Below, in pieces: positions 9,002 through 19,842 of a stretch of 64,000 nt of DNA (positions are counted from its first letter, which is position 1; each line of letters opens with the position of its first letter). Source of the DNA: Lampris incognitus. Taxonomy: Eukaryota; Chordata; Actinopteri; Lampriformes; Lampridae. The notes beneath the pieces were generated by a model, which ran no database searches, was not told where the DNA came from, and saw only the letters and a list, made by a program, of their open reading frames with translations. The stretch spans positions 146,558,067 to 146,622,066 of the forward strand of contig NC_079211.1 of the NCBI RefSeq assembly GCF_029633865.1, written 5' to 3'. A program made the position numbers and the translations under genes.

Positions 9002-9773
9002 CAGTGGTTCTCAACCTTTTTGGGGTCCTGGACCCCCTGCGTATTTTTGATCTACCCTGAGGACCCCTCCACCTGATCTTGGGGGGGGGGGGATTGTAAT
9101 TTAATAGAAACAGTAGAAACTGCATTTTAAATTGCATTGTAGCATTTATTCACTCTTTGGGGCAAAAATAAGAGCTTTCAGTTGTAACTTAGATATAGTT
9201 AACAAAACAGAATATGTATTCAGTAACTTTCAGATATATGTAACAAAACAGAATATGTATTCAGTAACTTTCAGATATATATGTAACAACACAGATTTCT
9301 TATGCAGTAACTTTCAGATATATGTAACAAAACAGATTTCTTATGCAGTAACTTTCAGATATATGTAACAAAACAGAATTCTTATGCAGTAACTTTCAGA
9401 TATATGTAACAAAACAGAATATGTATTCAGTAACTTTCAGATATATGTAACAAAACAGAATATGTATTCAGTAACTTTCAGATATATGTAAAAACAGAAT
9501 TTTTATGCAGTAACTTTTAACAATGCAAACGGGAGCGAGATCTCTTATTAAAACACAATAAATTACACTTGTGAAACAGATGTAATTAGAGAAAAAAGTC
9601 CTGTTACCCTTTATAGTTTAGGTAGATAAAGGTCTCAGTCAGATTTGAGTAAAATAATCCTATTTCTATAAATGTCACAGGATCTTTTTTTAAAGATATT
9701 TTATTTTCACGGACCCCTTGCAATTACCCCACGGACCACTAGGGGTCCGCGGACTCCCGGTTGAGAAACACTG
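9002..9773. mobile_element. Non-autonomous hAT element carrying a minisatellite
   Basis: The termini are CAGTGGTTCTCAACC and GGTTGAGAAACACTG, inverted with one mismatch over 15. They are flanked by a perfect 8-bp duplication GTCTACTG (8994-9001 and 9774-9781), the hAT signature. No transposase is present. The subterminal parts (GGACCCCTCC / GGACCCCTTG) are also inverted. The interior is occupied by a tandem array at 9187-9525. Confidence 0.85.
9187..9525. repeat. 40-41-bp minisatellite inside the hAT element
   Basis: About eight copies of a 40-41-bp unit containing CAGTAACTTTCAGATATATG and TAACAAAACAGA. Two unit types alternate (ATGTATT versus TTCTTATG before CAGTAAC). The array sits wholly within the transposon boundaries. 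Confidence 0.9.
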
Positions 9774-9781
9774 GTCTACTG

Positions 9782-10329
9782 CACGCACGAAGAAATTGAG
9801 ACGTTTAGGATTTAGAGTTTCAGAAAAATGTCTGGGTGTTTTAATCATGAAAACCAGACAAAAGTGCAACTGCCCCCCCCCCCCCCGCCCCCGTCCAATC
9901 CTCTGTCCTAAAATCCTGCCATTTGCCAACCACGACATCTGCCCACAGCTGTACAGACATCCCTTCACCTGTAGGAGGCACTATGACATGTTACCGCAGC
10001 TTGCTCCCTGCCCGAGATCATCACTAGTTAGGATCTATACCTCACCGAACCGGAGGCACTTAGTCCGCAGAGTCCCCTGATTGCCCACATCAGTGGTTCT
10101 CATTTAGGTCCTCAGGTACCAGCAGGCTGGTTTGCTATTCGGCCAGGTAGTTCATTACATTAACCAGTTGTGTCAGATGTTTCAGCTTAAGGTACTTTGG
10201 CCTAAACGAAAGTTATGTCACTCTCAAAATGGCCAAAAGGGGGCGCTCGTAGAGCATTAAGTGTAAAATGAATGAGGGTCAGCGAGCCGAGTTCACAAAT
10301 TCACAAACCATTACATCCCAGCAAGTAGA
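9782..10329. other. No gene seen
   Basis: A cytosine run lies at about 9872-9888. The rest is unassigned sequence with no open frame of interest; a small fragment near 10090-10190 resembles generic fish repeat ends but was not identified. Confidence 0.4.
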
Positions 10330-11125
10330 ATCGGCTCATCTGGACCCAACGTTTAGAGGCAGAAACGTTTAATCACTCATCTAAGTGATTTTGACAGTCT
10401 CAGCTGACTGCAGGCGTCCCCACCCTTATAAACAACACAGTGGCATAGCGACCGAAACCGGCACAATTGCGTCACAACTGAAACCAGTGATCGGTTTCAT
10501 GTGTGTGGTATACTGACGACCTGGTCATAGTCTACTTACCTGCAGTACCACCCCACACCGTAAGGAGGTACAGTTGACCCCTAGGGTTATCAAGTTGATG
10601 AGTTGAGACATACACAGAGTAAGTAGTGATAACGGAAATGACGACATGTGAATCTGTACGCTGTTCCGTGAGACTGAATAAAATCGGTAAACCCGAATCC
10701 TGTGAAACTCCATTTTTTTCATAAAGAGCACGTTATCACAATATGCAAACTGATGTGACCATTAATTCGAGTTAAAATGGCCACGTGTACTATTCACAGA
10801 GGATTGAGCATGTTTGCAATCACAGCATTGTAAGATGGCGACAGATGTACTCTTAGCCCCCCCCCCCCCCTCGGTTCAGGGATGGTCGTTCCCTCTTCAC
10901 ATAGGTGGTCTCTTCGACTCCCCGTTCAAACAAGCGGTCCTCCCTATCAAGGATGTGCACATCCTCATTCTCAACCCACATCCTCATTCCTGAAAGAGTG
11001 GCCACTGGCCTGTAGATGGTGTAGACTGTGGAGTCCTGGCCTGACATGTTAGCCCTCCTGTGTTGTGCCATCCTCTTGGCCAGCGTCTTGTTTAGTTTCC
11101 CCAGTGTACAAGTCACAGCAATCCT
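10330..11125 (-). pseudogene. Penelope-like element fragment with GIY-YIG endonuclease
   Basis: On the minus strand, 11116-10853 encodes an 87-residue remnant. It includes KRMAQHRRANMSGQDS, EDVHILDREDRLFERGVEE and YVKRERPSLNRGGG. These are hallmarks of the GIY-YIG endonuclease of fish Penelope-like retroelements, which nicks DNA for target-primed reverse transcription. The frame is lost in a G/C run near 10857-10872. Downstream sequence to about 10330 matches the fragment at 1-375, except for about 235 bp (10503-10738) present only here. The RT domain is absent. Confidence 0.75.
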
Positions 11126-11225
11126 GACACTAAACAGTATACACTATATTGCCTTGTTTGTGCCGGGGGACCCAATCGTGGGGTTGACCAATTTCTGGCG
11201 CAGCGAGTTTTGGGGTTTGAAAGCA

Positions 11226-12140
11226 ACTGTTGCTACGTTTACACGACAACGGTCTTGCTAAAAACGGAAAAGTTTTTAATTTGCGTTTTAAAAAATTCCG
11301 CGTTTAGACGACATCGTTTTGAATACGACCCCGCACGCACACGGATCCGCAAAAAAAAACGACTGAAAACGCTGTAGTGTGCATGCCAGGCCAGTAGATG
11401 AAACTTTGTAGTCGAGAGTCCGTCCGGTGGACCCCCCCCCCATAACCCTACGCGCCTGCGCACAAACGCGTTCTCAGAGCGGCGAGTAAACAATCGCGAC
11501 GGCGAGTGTACGCGCGAAAACAGAGCATCTCGTCGACGTATAGGCGGATTGAGAATTTGGCGCATGTAAATAACGCGTTTCCGCTGATCACGGCAATGGT
11601 GCAGCAAATCTACACTTTGCTGGAGGAGCGTTGATAAACTTAGCAGAGATAACAGCACAAACACAGCTCGGTAATCCGCCATGGTTAATGCTGTTTTACT
11701 CGCGCATGGCTATGTAACCGGTTATTTTCTTGCCCGGTGCGGGATTCGATACGGGGTGTACTGCACCACAAGGCGACGTCACTAACCGCTCGGCTAAAGG
11801 GTCAGACCCGTTAGATAGGGGCTAACGTGTTTTATTAGTAGTTTACAGACGTCACCCTCTCCCGGAAGCGCGTCCTCGCGCTTGGTTATTCCCGCGCTCC
11901 GAAGAGACTTCTGAGGATCTACACACTTCCGGATCCCGCCGCTGCCACCAATGTAACCGGTTATTTTCTTGCCCGGTGCGGGATTCGATACGGGGTGTAC
12001 TGCACCACAAGGCGGCGTCACTAACCGCTCAAGTTTGCGTTTTCAGGCCCCCAAAAACGCCGTTGGCGTGTGAACGAACGGCCAAAACGCAGCAACACTT
12101 GACCGTTTTACGTTGAAAACGTTGCCGTGTAAACGGCCCG
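11226..12140. mobile_element. CpG-rich block with inverted ends, possible DNA transposon remnant
   Basis: The left side has CGTTTACACGACAACGG, and near 12118-12138 the right side has an inverted relative (CGTTGCCGTGTAAACG). Similar A-rich GAAAACG motifs occur on both sides. The middle holds the second miniature LTR element. Exact ends and target duplication could not be fixed. Confidence 0.35.
11713..12030 (-). mobile_element. Second miniature LTR element with tRNA-like LTRs
   Basis: Two direct repeats with one mismatch over their common 78 bp (from 11713 and 11952-12030) flank a 104-bp interior. On the minus strand the 3' LTR spans 11847-11713 (135 bp, TGTAAACTAC to CGGTTACA). The 5' LTR has lost its beginning. 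Right after the 5' LTR comes TTGGTGGCAGCGGCGGG, a plausible primer-binding site as in gypsy elements; a purine-rich GGGAGAGGG precedes the 3' LTR. The LTR has a perfect A-box match (TAGCCGAGCGG) and a B-box-like GTATCGAATCC at tRNA spacing. Confidence 0.55.
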
Positions 12141-12784
12141 GAAAATACGCGGCTCGCCTTTTCCGACACTCCCGCCACGTACGATATTACCAGACAGCCG
12201 CTGTCCTCTTCCCTTCGATCGGCCGGTGCACTGTTTGGGCGTCTTCCTGGCGTTGACGAACGCCCAGTTAGGAGAACCACACTTAACCCAGTGTGATGCA
12301 CTGGGCTGGGTGTCTGTTCTGGGCAAATTCCCCTAGCTGCCGCCAGAGGGCAACAGTTCTACTTTCATCATGCTGCGTTTTCGTCGTTTCCGGTCTCTCT
12401 CGTCTGATTCAAGCGTACTCTGCGGCATGTCGGAATATCGCCTCGCCCCCGTCGTTATATTTACGTTACGCTAGTGAAGTGCAGCACAGTGAGCACGTTC
12501 ACGTAGCGGACGTAACAAACTCGCGGCGAGCACGGTACACCCGGCGATTCGCGACAACGCCTGGCTGGCAGCGAATCCGCGCCAGTTTGCGGTAGCTAGC
12601 GTTAGCATTGCTAGCGGCGGCGCCGGCCTGTCGGCGGGGACACGCAGAGAAATGGCGGGGAATCATCGGCCACGTAGACGTGTTGCCCTATTTACACGCG
12701 TCGGATACGTGCGGGGAGATTGTGAGGCGGAAAGGGGGCCGCGAATCTTGCGTTTGTAAACATCGCTAGTTAAATCGAAACGGA
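12140..12784. promoter_or_regulatory. CpG-rich region upstream of a THAP-type exon
   Basis: This stretch is strikingly rich in CG dinucleotides compared with the rest of the window and leads into the start of a THAP-domain exon at 12785. It may be an old CpG-island promoter. No TATA box or other core element was identified. Confidence 0.35.
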
Positions 12785-12938
12785 ATGCCTCGCAGTTGTT
12801 GCGCCGTCGGTTGCACGAAAACTCCAGTCGGAGAAACGGAGAAGACGGGCGGGAATTCATGCGATCTGGCGGGAGGACTGGAACACGTGGTCAGAAGAGC
12901 AAATGGCAAACGCGAGGGCTTGCGGAGATCATTTCATG
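12785..12938 (+). pseudogene. Degraded THAP-domain first exon
   Basis: It begins with MPRSCCAVGCTK, the start of a C2CH THAP zinc finger. THAP domains bind DNA in THAP proteins and P-element-type transposases. The middle is damaged: the start is in one frame, while the later part (IWREDWNTWSEEQ ... ACGDHFM, the C and H zinc ligands) is in another. The usual FYRFP stretch seems deleted. It ends at a good donor, CATG/GTATGT. No downstream exon was recognised; a solo LTR lies just inside the would-be intron. Confidence 0.6.
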
Positions 12939-12969
12939 GTATGTGTCCGTTTCTTACACAAATAAGTAT

Positions 12970-13126
12970 TGTAGCGTGCATGGATAAGAAGACACGCTGG
13001 CCGCAGGCCGGCGGGTCTGACCCTTTAGTCGAGCGGTTAGCGGTGTCTCTTACGGTGCGGGCGATACGGGTTCGCTTCCCGGCCGCGGCAGTTCCTGTGA
13101 TTGCGTTGTTCCCCGAATTCGCTACA
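12970..13126 (+). mobile_element. Solo LTR of the tRNA-like miniature LTR family
   Basis: 157 bp from TGTAGCG to CGCTACA, a perfect 7-bp inverted pair with TG...CA ends, flanked by a 4-bp duplication GTAT (12966-12969, 13127-13130). It contains a perfect A box (TAGTCGAGCGG) and, 43 bp on, GGTTCGCTTCC, a near B box, so the tRNA geometry is kept. A single copy with an LTR-type TSD argues for LTR recombination rather than a SINE. Confidence 0.65.
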
Positions 13127-13314
13127 GTATTGGGATTGAACACACGTGAGTGACAGCTCTAAATGTGATACTGTTCTAGTAGAGCGACTGCCAAACCAAA
13201 GGTTGAGCCGTTAATGCCCAGACTTCCCCAAGTTTGATGATTCCATCAGCTTTCTTGTGCCATGTTGTTTGAGGTCATACTTTGACTCTAGCCTTGAGCT
13301 CATAAGTATTTGTG

Positions 13315-13600
13315 TAGCCCAGTATCACAAATTACACATTTTCCTCGAGGGGCTTTACAGCAACACACATCCTGCCCTTATAGACCCTCGCATCGGATAA
13401 GGAACAACTCCCTAAAAAAAACCACACAAAAAACCCTTTAACAGGGAGAAAAAAATAGGGAGAAAGCTCAGGGAGAGCAACAGAGGAGGGATCTCTCTCC
13501 CAAGACAGGCAATGTGCAATGGATGTTGTGTTTGCACAATTTACACAATGCAACATTGAAAGAGGATAACAGAATTATAATAGAATAATAAAATTTATGA
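13315..13600. repeat. Interspersed fish repeat, unclassified
   Basis: The sequence has CCCAGTATCACAAATTACA, GACCCTCGCATCGGATAAGG and AGAGCAACAGAGGAGGGATC, a combination I recall from many fish genomes as a dispersed repeat. No ends or coding capacity were seen. Confidence 0.45.
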
Positions 13601-13617
13601 AGAATACGAGGGCCTAC

Positions 13618-13933
13618 CTTTGATTTGATGAAGCAACACTTGTTTTCCTTCGATAACGGGTGGCAAAAGCAGTCTACCAACAAAGTAGTCGTATGCTTCT
13701 AAAGACTTGTATGCCTTCATCGATTCTCTCATAAACATACTTGGTGTGTCTATGAGGTGTTCAGTCACATCCCTCCAGCCAATGTTTAGCAACTTCATGA
13801 TATGACTTGTCCACTGAGCTTCAGCGAGCATGGACGGGTCGGGAAGTTCTTCTCCAGTGCTTGGTGTAAGTTTCGACTCATAATGCTTTCTGTCTTCCTT
13901 GCTTAGACCTTCAACATATTCTGAGATTTCCAT
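13618..13933 (-). pseudogene. First exon of a SWIM/YqaJ-type transposon-related gene
   Basis: A 105-codon frame starts with ATG at 13933 and contains SMKAYKSLEAYDYFVGR. That motif is typical of the N-terminal part of multicopy fish proteins that continue into a SWIM zinc finger and a YqaJ-like nuclease. It ends at AAAG/GTAGG, a good donor in phase 1. The following exons would lie below 13617 on the minus strand, but only a repeat and the plus-strand THAP remnant are found there, so this is probably an orphaned exon. Recognition rests on memory of the family. Confidence 0.45.
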
Positions 13934-14091
13934 TTTCTCAAATTTCTAACTTTTCTCTGTGTAATTTTAAGTTTTATATGCTCTCATCGGTGAGTTTCAT
14001 AGGTACGCACGTTGTTTCTCGGCCATGTTTTGCCACACGTTCTGCGCGTCTTATTTACAACGCAGCTTTTACGTCGAGTGATAAGGGGTCT

Positions 14092-15230
14092 ATGGATGCC
14101 TTCGATGAGTTGACGGAGCAGTGGTCGACATGTGTGGAGAGGTTTGACAAACATTTCCTGCTGGCAAATGGAACCGAGGGTGAGAAGAAGCTCTCAGTTT
14201 TTCTAAGTGATCAGGCTGGCAATGTATGGTCTGTTGCGGAGCATAATTGCCCCAGATAAGCTGAGAGAGAAAACTTACGAGCCGACTGTGGAACTACTAC
14301 AAGCTCTTTTCTCCTCAAAGCCAATTGTGATTGCTAAAAGAAATCAAGCAGAGAGGGAGACAGCAGCACAGTATATTGCAGAGCTAAAGAAACTGTTAGC
14401 GCACTGTGAGTTTGGGGCTTATCTGCAGGATGCATTGAGGGACAGGTTTGTTTGTGGCCTCAACAGCGAGTCCATCCAGAAGAGACTACTAACAGAGGCT
14501 GCCCTCACCTTCCAGAAAGCGGTGGAAATTGCCATCTCTATGGTATGGAGATGGTGGCAAGGGAGTCTCAGCAGCTTAGCAGCCCCCTGAAGGCGAGGCC
14601 CTGTCCCTCATCAACTCTGGGGAGGACATGCACTCAGTGTGTTAGGTCAAATCATACTGAAATTGACTGCTTCTACAAAGATCAGACCTGCCCCCGCTGT
14701 GGTAAGAAAGGCCACATTTCATGCACACGCAAAGAGAGAAAAGAGAAATAAAATAGGAAACACAGTGAGGGAGGAAAAAAGGAAAGAAATGGAAGGAAAA
14801 TTGAAGGAGACAGGTTAATAAACTGGACACTAGTGCTAAGCCGAATGACACTGATACAACAGACTCAACGCTGAATTAGCTGTGCACATGGTAGGTGATG
14901 GGACATCCATCTATCCATTATCCAAACTGCGAGAAAATGTCATATACCAGGATAATCCAGCCTCTTCTGTTCTGGGTCTGGCCAAAAGTAGAGGGGCCAA
15001 AAACAGAAATGGAACCAGACACTGGGGCAGCAGTCTCCTTTATTTCAGAGAAGCTGGACAAGGCAAAATTCAGACACATTGATCTGCGCCACACCCACAT
15101 CCTGCTGAAAACATTTAGGTGACGTGATCTCACCAGTAGGTGTCATGAAGGTTAGGGTCCAGATAAACAAACAAAGAGCACGACTCCGCCTATATGTAGT
15201 GAAAGGTAATGCACCCCCTGTTGACAATGA
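14092..15230 (+). pseudogene. Ty3/gypsy gag-protease remnant
   Basis: A gag-like frame starts with MDAFDELTEQWSTCVERFD and shifts frame near 14215. It continues through AQYIAELKKLLAHCEFG and DRFVCGLNSESIQKRLL, shifts again near 14550, then gives the CCHC knuckle CPRCGKKGHISC. A retroviral-type aspartic protease remnant follows (DTGAAVSFISE at about 15018) and a further protease segment to about 15230. At least two frameshifts and internal stops break it. No flanking LTRs, RT or integrase were seen, so it is a dead 5' portion. Confidence 0.7.
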
Positions 15231-15628
15231 TTTATTTCAGACATGTAAATAAGCAGGATATAACATACAGATAAGCCATTGCCAATGATCTGAAGTGATC
15301 AACAAATCCACACATCAGACTCAGCTAACAAATCTCCATATGCATCAGATTATTTGTTACATGTTTGAAAAGGAGGAGGAAGTATACACTTATTTTTCCT
15401 ACCCCTTCTCACCTACTCTTCAGTAAATTCAGCTACTATACATTAAAAACTCAATTCCCACTGTACTGTATAGTTCACATTCAATGCAAGTTGTTCTGCA
15501 CAATACAAACTCAACTACTGTGAACAATAAGAGAAAAAAGAAAAAATATGAGAGGGAAAAAAAAGAAAAACACATCTTAATGTCATGTACCAAGAATAAA
15601 CAGATCTTAATGCTACGTACAACCAACA
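15231..15628. other. No gene seen; probable repeat remnants
   Basis: Around 15360-15430 the GGAGGAGGAAGTATACACTT / CCTACCCCTTCTC step resembles a dispersed fish repeat. The rest is A/T-rich and unassigned. Confidence 0.3.
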
Positions 15629-16084
15629 AGAGTTAAAGGGAAGGTTTACAAAATGGTTGTGAGACCAGCTATGTTATATGGTTTGGAGACGGTGGCACTG
15701 ATGAAAAGACAGGAGGCAGAGCTGGAGGTGGCAGAATTGAAGATGCTAAGATTTTCATTGGGCATGACGAAGATGGACAGGATTAGGAACAAGTATATTA
15801 GAGGGACCGCTCAGGTTGGATGGTTTGGAGACAAAGCAAGAAAGGCAAGATTGAGATGGCTTGGACATGTGTGGAGGAGAGATGCTGGGTGTATTGGGAG
15901 AAGGATGCTGAATATGGAGTTGCCAGGAAAGGCAACTCCATAAGGCGAAAGAGGTTTATGGATGTGGTGTGGGAGGACATGCAGGTGGCTGGTGTGACAG
16001 AGGAAGATGCAGAAGACAGGAAGAAATGGAAACGGATGATCTGCTCTGGTGACCCCCCTTACAGGAGCAGCTGAAAGTAGTAGT
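15629..16084 (+). mobile_element. RTE-like LINE 3' fragment
   Basis: It encodes the C-terminal part of an RT polyprotein: GKVYKMVVRPAMLYGLETV, then LRWLGHVWRRDAG and a frame change near 15935. It ends with GGAGCAGCTGAAAGTAGTAG. It is about 80-90% similar by eye to the minus-strand copy at 20240-22935 and the copy at 61656-62456. It is 5'-truncated and abuts a Penelope-like RT remnant. Confidence 0.7.
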
Positions 16085-17472
16085 ATCAACAATCAATTGT
16101 CCCCCATCACCAATTGCAATTTCACAGTCTAAGAAGGCTAACCTGTCATTTTTCACATCCTCCCTGGTGAACTTCATGTGGTTGTCCACAGAGTTAATGT
16201 GGTCCGTGAAATGTGGTACCTCCCGAGATTTGATTTTAACCCAGGTGTCATCCACAGATCTGAACCAATGGCTAGGTGATGTCCCTGGATAAGATATCAG
16301 ATCCCTCTTTTCCACTTCCTCCATATACAAGTTGGAAACTATAGGTAAATCTGGGGAATCCATAGCACACCCATGTTTCTACCTGTAGTACTGTCCTCTG
16401 TATGTGAAGTACGTGGATTGAAGAAACAGCTTCAGGAGCAGACCCACTTGGTCAGTGTTAAGGGTGGCCCTATTAGTAAGCTTGAAGCCATCCTGTAATT
16501 TCATATGGACAACCTCCACTGCTTCAACAACAGGAACGCTCATGAAGAGAGATGTAACATCATAAGAGATCATCTTTTCATCCACTTCCATGATGATGTC
16601 CCTCAGCTTATATACAAAATCCAGTGTTCTGAAAATGATGTTCAGTGCTGCCTACCAGCGGGTTAAGAATAGATGCAAGAAACTTAGAGATGTTATAGGG
16701 CGCTGAGTTAATCATACTAACAGTAGGTTGTAATGACACATCCTGTTTATCTTATGTAAACCATACAGACTAGGTGTAGCTTCCTCTGGTTATAGTCTAT
16801 GGTACAAAACTCTGTCAATACTAACAGCTTCAGACAATCTATCACATCTTTCTTGCAACTAATGCCTGGATCTCGTTTCAGGGGCTCACAAGTATTTATG
16901 CCGCTAAGTAACGTCATAACTTTCTCATGATAGTCTGTCTGGTTTAATACAACGGTGCCTCTGCCTTTGTCTGCTGGCAGGATGATGAGGTTATTGTCCT
17001 TACTGAGAGTCGTGAGAGCATTCCTCTCATCTCTGCTGATGTTGGACGGCGGCAGCTTCACATTGCTGAGGCAGGCTGAAACTTTCATCCGCAATTGCTC
17101 CGCTTCCAAATCTGTGATGTTGTTTTTACGGATCACCGATTCTGTGGCTGTGATCAGTTCCACGAGCGGGATTTGCCTCGGCAGGACAGCAAAATTCAGC
17201 CCCTTAGCAAGGATATCTTTCTCTGCTTGGGTGAGTTGTCTGTTGGACAGATTCTTCACCCACTTGGCCACATCGTTGGTATGTGTCCGGCGTCGTCTCT
17301 CTATCTGCCATTGAGGGCATTGTCCGTTATCTGCTGATGTCTCTGGCGTGCAGCAAGTAGGTCGAACTTCTTTTGCTGCCTGGTTGTTGACTCCATGTGG
17401 TGCTAGATGAGCCTTCTCGGTGAACTCAATCACATGTTGGAAAGTGGTCTCATCTATCAGAATCAGAATCAT
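16085..17472 (-). pseudogene. Penelope-like element reverse transcriptase remnant
   Basis: On the minus strand an N-terminal part (17472-16747, 241 codons, with NLIILPADKGRGTVV) is followed by RT segments. These include KMISYDVTSLFMSVPVVEAV (16591-16379) and SPDLPIVSNLYMEEVEKRD with a degenerate YVDDT-type motif, SVDDTWVKI (16363-16085). These motifs are typical of Penelope-like RTs. There are frameshifts or stops between the blocks. The GIY-YIG part is missing and the RTE fragment begins where it should be. Confidence 0.7.
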
Positions 17473-18235
17473 ATTTACTGGCCATGTAGGTTTGCAAAAA
17501 TGTGGAATTTGACTCCAGTTTCATGGCTCTCAGTGTACTTCACATAGAATAACAACACTACCAACACAACAATCTTCAGATATAGTATACAAGGATTGAC
17601 TTATACAGGTGAGATAAGAGGTGATAAAGTGCAATGGTGCAGAGTATATATCAGAGATGCCGAAATAGATGTTAGCGGGTTACTTACATACATGCCTGAG
17701 GTAGATGGACATGACAGAGCATACCAGTATATGTACAGTGTACAGTACATCCAGCCATTATCCAAACCGCTTAGCCTACTCAGGGTCGCGGGATGCCAGA
17801 GCCTGTCCCAGCAGTCATTGGGCGGCAGGCGGGGAGACACCCTAGACAGGCCGCCAGTCCATCACAGGGCACAATGTACAGTACAGTATATACAGAATGG
17901 TTGCATTTATTGACAGTGTTAAGCGTTCATTTGAATGACAGCTCGCGGAAAGAAACTGTTTTTACATCTGGTTGTTTTGGGTTACAGTGCTCTGTAGCGC
18001 CTACCAGAGGGGAGGAGTTGGAGCAGATTGTGACAAGGGTGTGATGGGTCCGCAGTGATGTTGCCTGCCCGTTTCCTGAGTCTGGAGATGTATAAGTCTT
18101 GAATGGAGGGCAGGTTGGCACCAGTGATTTTCTCCGCAGCCCTAACTGTCTGTTGTAGTCTGTCCCTGTCCTGTGTGACACGACATAAGGCACTGTTGGG
18201 TCTGCTCCTCTTTGGCTTTCAAAGCGTCGATGGTA
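17473..18235. repeat. Interspersed repeat (fish LINE-associated 5' region type)
   Basis: It starts with ATCATATTTACTGGCCATGT and GAATTTGACTCC-like steps that recur at 42618-42745, and continues through GAAACTGTTTTTACATCTGG and GGGCAGGTTGGCACCAGTGA. I recognise this as a common dispersed fish repeat but cannot assign the parent element. A SINE B fragment interrupts it at 17750-17874. Confidence 0.45.
17750..17874 (-). mobile_element. SINE family B, 5'-truncated, with 11-bp TSD
   Basis: Only the 3' part of SINE B is present, reading antisense from CATCACAGGG to the CCAGCCATTATCC tail. It is flanked by TGTACAGTACA at 17739-17749 and 17875-17885, an 11-bp target-site duplication. Confidence 0.7.
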
Positions 18236-18294
18236 AAATTAGTTCGTGTCACCCGTTCGTTCAAAAGCTGGCTCTGTGCCTTCTGGAGGATCTT

Positions 18295-18370
18295 GCTAGC
18301 TCAGTGGGCCTTGACGTTTCATCACTCATCTTAAGGGACTTCATCAGTCTCAGCTGACGGCGGGATACTT
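18295..18370. repeat. Penelope-like terminal fragment
   Basis: It contains GACGTTTCATCACTCATC and CAGTCTCAGCTGACGGC, matching the terminal fragments at 7070 and 10370. No coding content. Confidence 0.45.
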
Positions 18371-18733
18371 GCATCAAGACACAAAACATTCACACGTTTA
18401 GGGAATTATCTTTCTATATTTGCTCGTTTCTCTAAAGAACTGTGTCCAGAATAGAGATGTATCGCATGCAATTGACTTATGACTTATATTTTTATTCTAT
18501 GAGTGACGTCACGTACCTGTTGAAACGTCGGTTGTGATCGATCCTGTTCCAACAGCATGGCTAATCAGCACTGTTTAGCCTCATGGCTACATTAGCTAGC
18601 TTCTAAAATAAATGTACACGGTTGAGACTTGGCTGCCCTTATTGATTTATGGAGTTTGACAGTATTTGGACATGACACCTTCAAGGAACGGAAAAACGAA
18701 AGAAGACTGACAGTTGTAGAGTCACATAAAATA

Positions 18734-19170
18734 CGTTTCGTAGCATAGCGGTCTATTCTGTTGTCTACCAACACGGGGATCGGCGGTTCGAATCCCCGTG
18801 TTACCTCCGGCTTTGTCGGGCATCCTTACAGACACAATTGGCCGTGTCTGCGGGCGGGAAGCCGTATGTGGGTGTGTTTCCTGGTCGCTGCACTAGCGCC
18901 TCCTCTGGTCAGTCGGGGCTTCCTGTTCAGGGAGGAGGGGGAACTGGGAGGAATAGCGTGATCCTCCCACGCGCTACTTCTCGCTGGTGAAACGCCTCAC
19001 TGTCAGGTGAAAAGAAGCGGCTGGTGACTCCACGTGTAATGGAGGAGGCATGTGGTAGTCAGCAGAGGGGGTGGAGCAGCGACCGGGACGGCTCGGAAGC
19101 GCGGGGTAATTGGCCATGTACAATTGGGGAGGAAAAGGGGGGAAAATTCCCCCCCAAAAAAAGAAAGAAA
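18734..19170 (+). repeat. SINE family A, full-length
   Basis: The tRNA-like head has an A box (TAGCATAGCGG) and B box (GGTTCGAATCC). The body is uninterrupted to a G/A-rich end near 19140-19170. It provides the empty site for the solo LTR in the copy at 58709. The CTGCAGCCCTCCCCGGATC part seen in other copies is deleted here. Confidence 0.8.
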
Positions 19171-19379
19171 GAAAATATGTTTCCCCATCCATCTCTCTCT
19201 CCCCTCCCCCCACCCTCCTAGAAGACTTGTCCTACATTATGATTTGAATAATTTCAAACATTCAAGCACTAAGTCAAAAATATTTGGCATCGTAGAAGGC
19301 AGTTCTTTTTTCATTCCCACGAAAAAAAGAAAAACCACAGCTCTGAGAAACCACGGAGGCTGAGGCAGGTTTTAAATTG

Positions 19380-19804
19380 TCTCCGTTTCCAGGATTATCA
19401 GACTAGACGTGAAATTACTGTGCTGCTTCAAACGGCGATAATCATATGCGCACACACACACACACACAGGAAACACATTTTCATGCATACTATTGCAAAA
19501 ACACTAAATACACGTGTACATAAAAACCGACACACGCACATACAAACACACACCTCTCCTCGGTACATACATTAGCTGTGCTTGTTAGTCAAATTATTTC
19601 CGTGATGGCCGCGGCTGAAGTCTTTCTGCTCCGCCGTCTGTCCACACGCCAGGTTCGGCACCTGGCCGCTGCTCATTAGCTGCGCGTATTGTCCTTAATC
19701 AAAACCTTAAGACGAATTCAAAAGCCTGCATAATTTAATTAAAAAGGGGTTTTAAATATAGACCGGCTCTGCTCACTGCGGGACTTTCCACTATCTTCAG
19801 CCCC

Positions 19805-19842
<38 letters not shown>

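Noticed and set aside
9187..9525. CRISPR-like regular repeat array
   Set aside because: Units are contiguous without unique spacers, and it lies inside a hAT element in a vertebrate genome.
10503..10738. Separate insertion within the Penelope-like fragment
   Set aside because: About 235 bp are absent from the copy at 1-375, but no inverted ends or duplication could be established; a deletion in the other copy is equally possible.
13020..13090. Genuine tRNA gene
   Set aside because: A and B boxes are present, but the acceptor and anticodon stems do not pair convincingly and the block is part of an LTR with TSD. SINE heads at 18734, 25607 and 54424 were rejected as tRNA genes for similar reasons.
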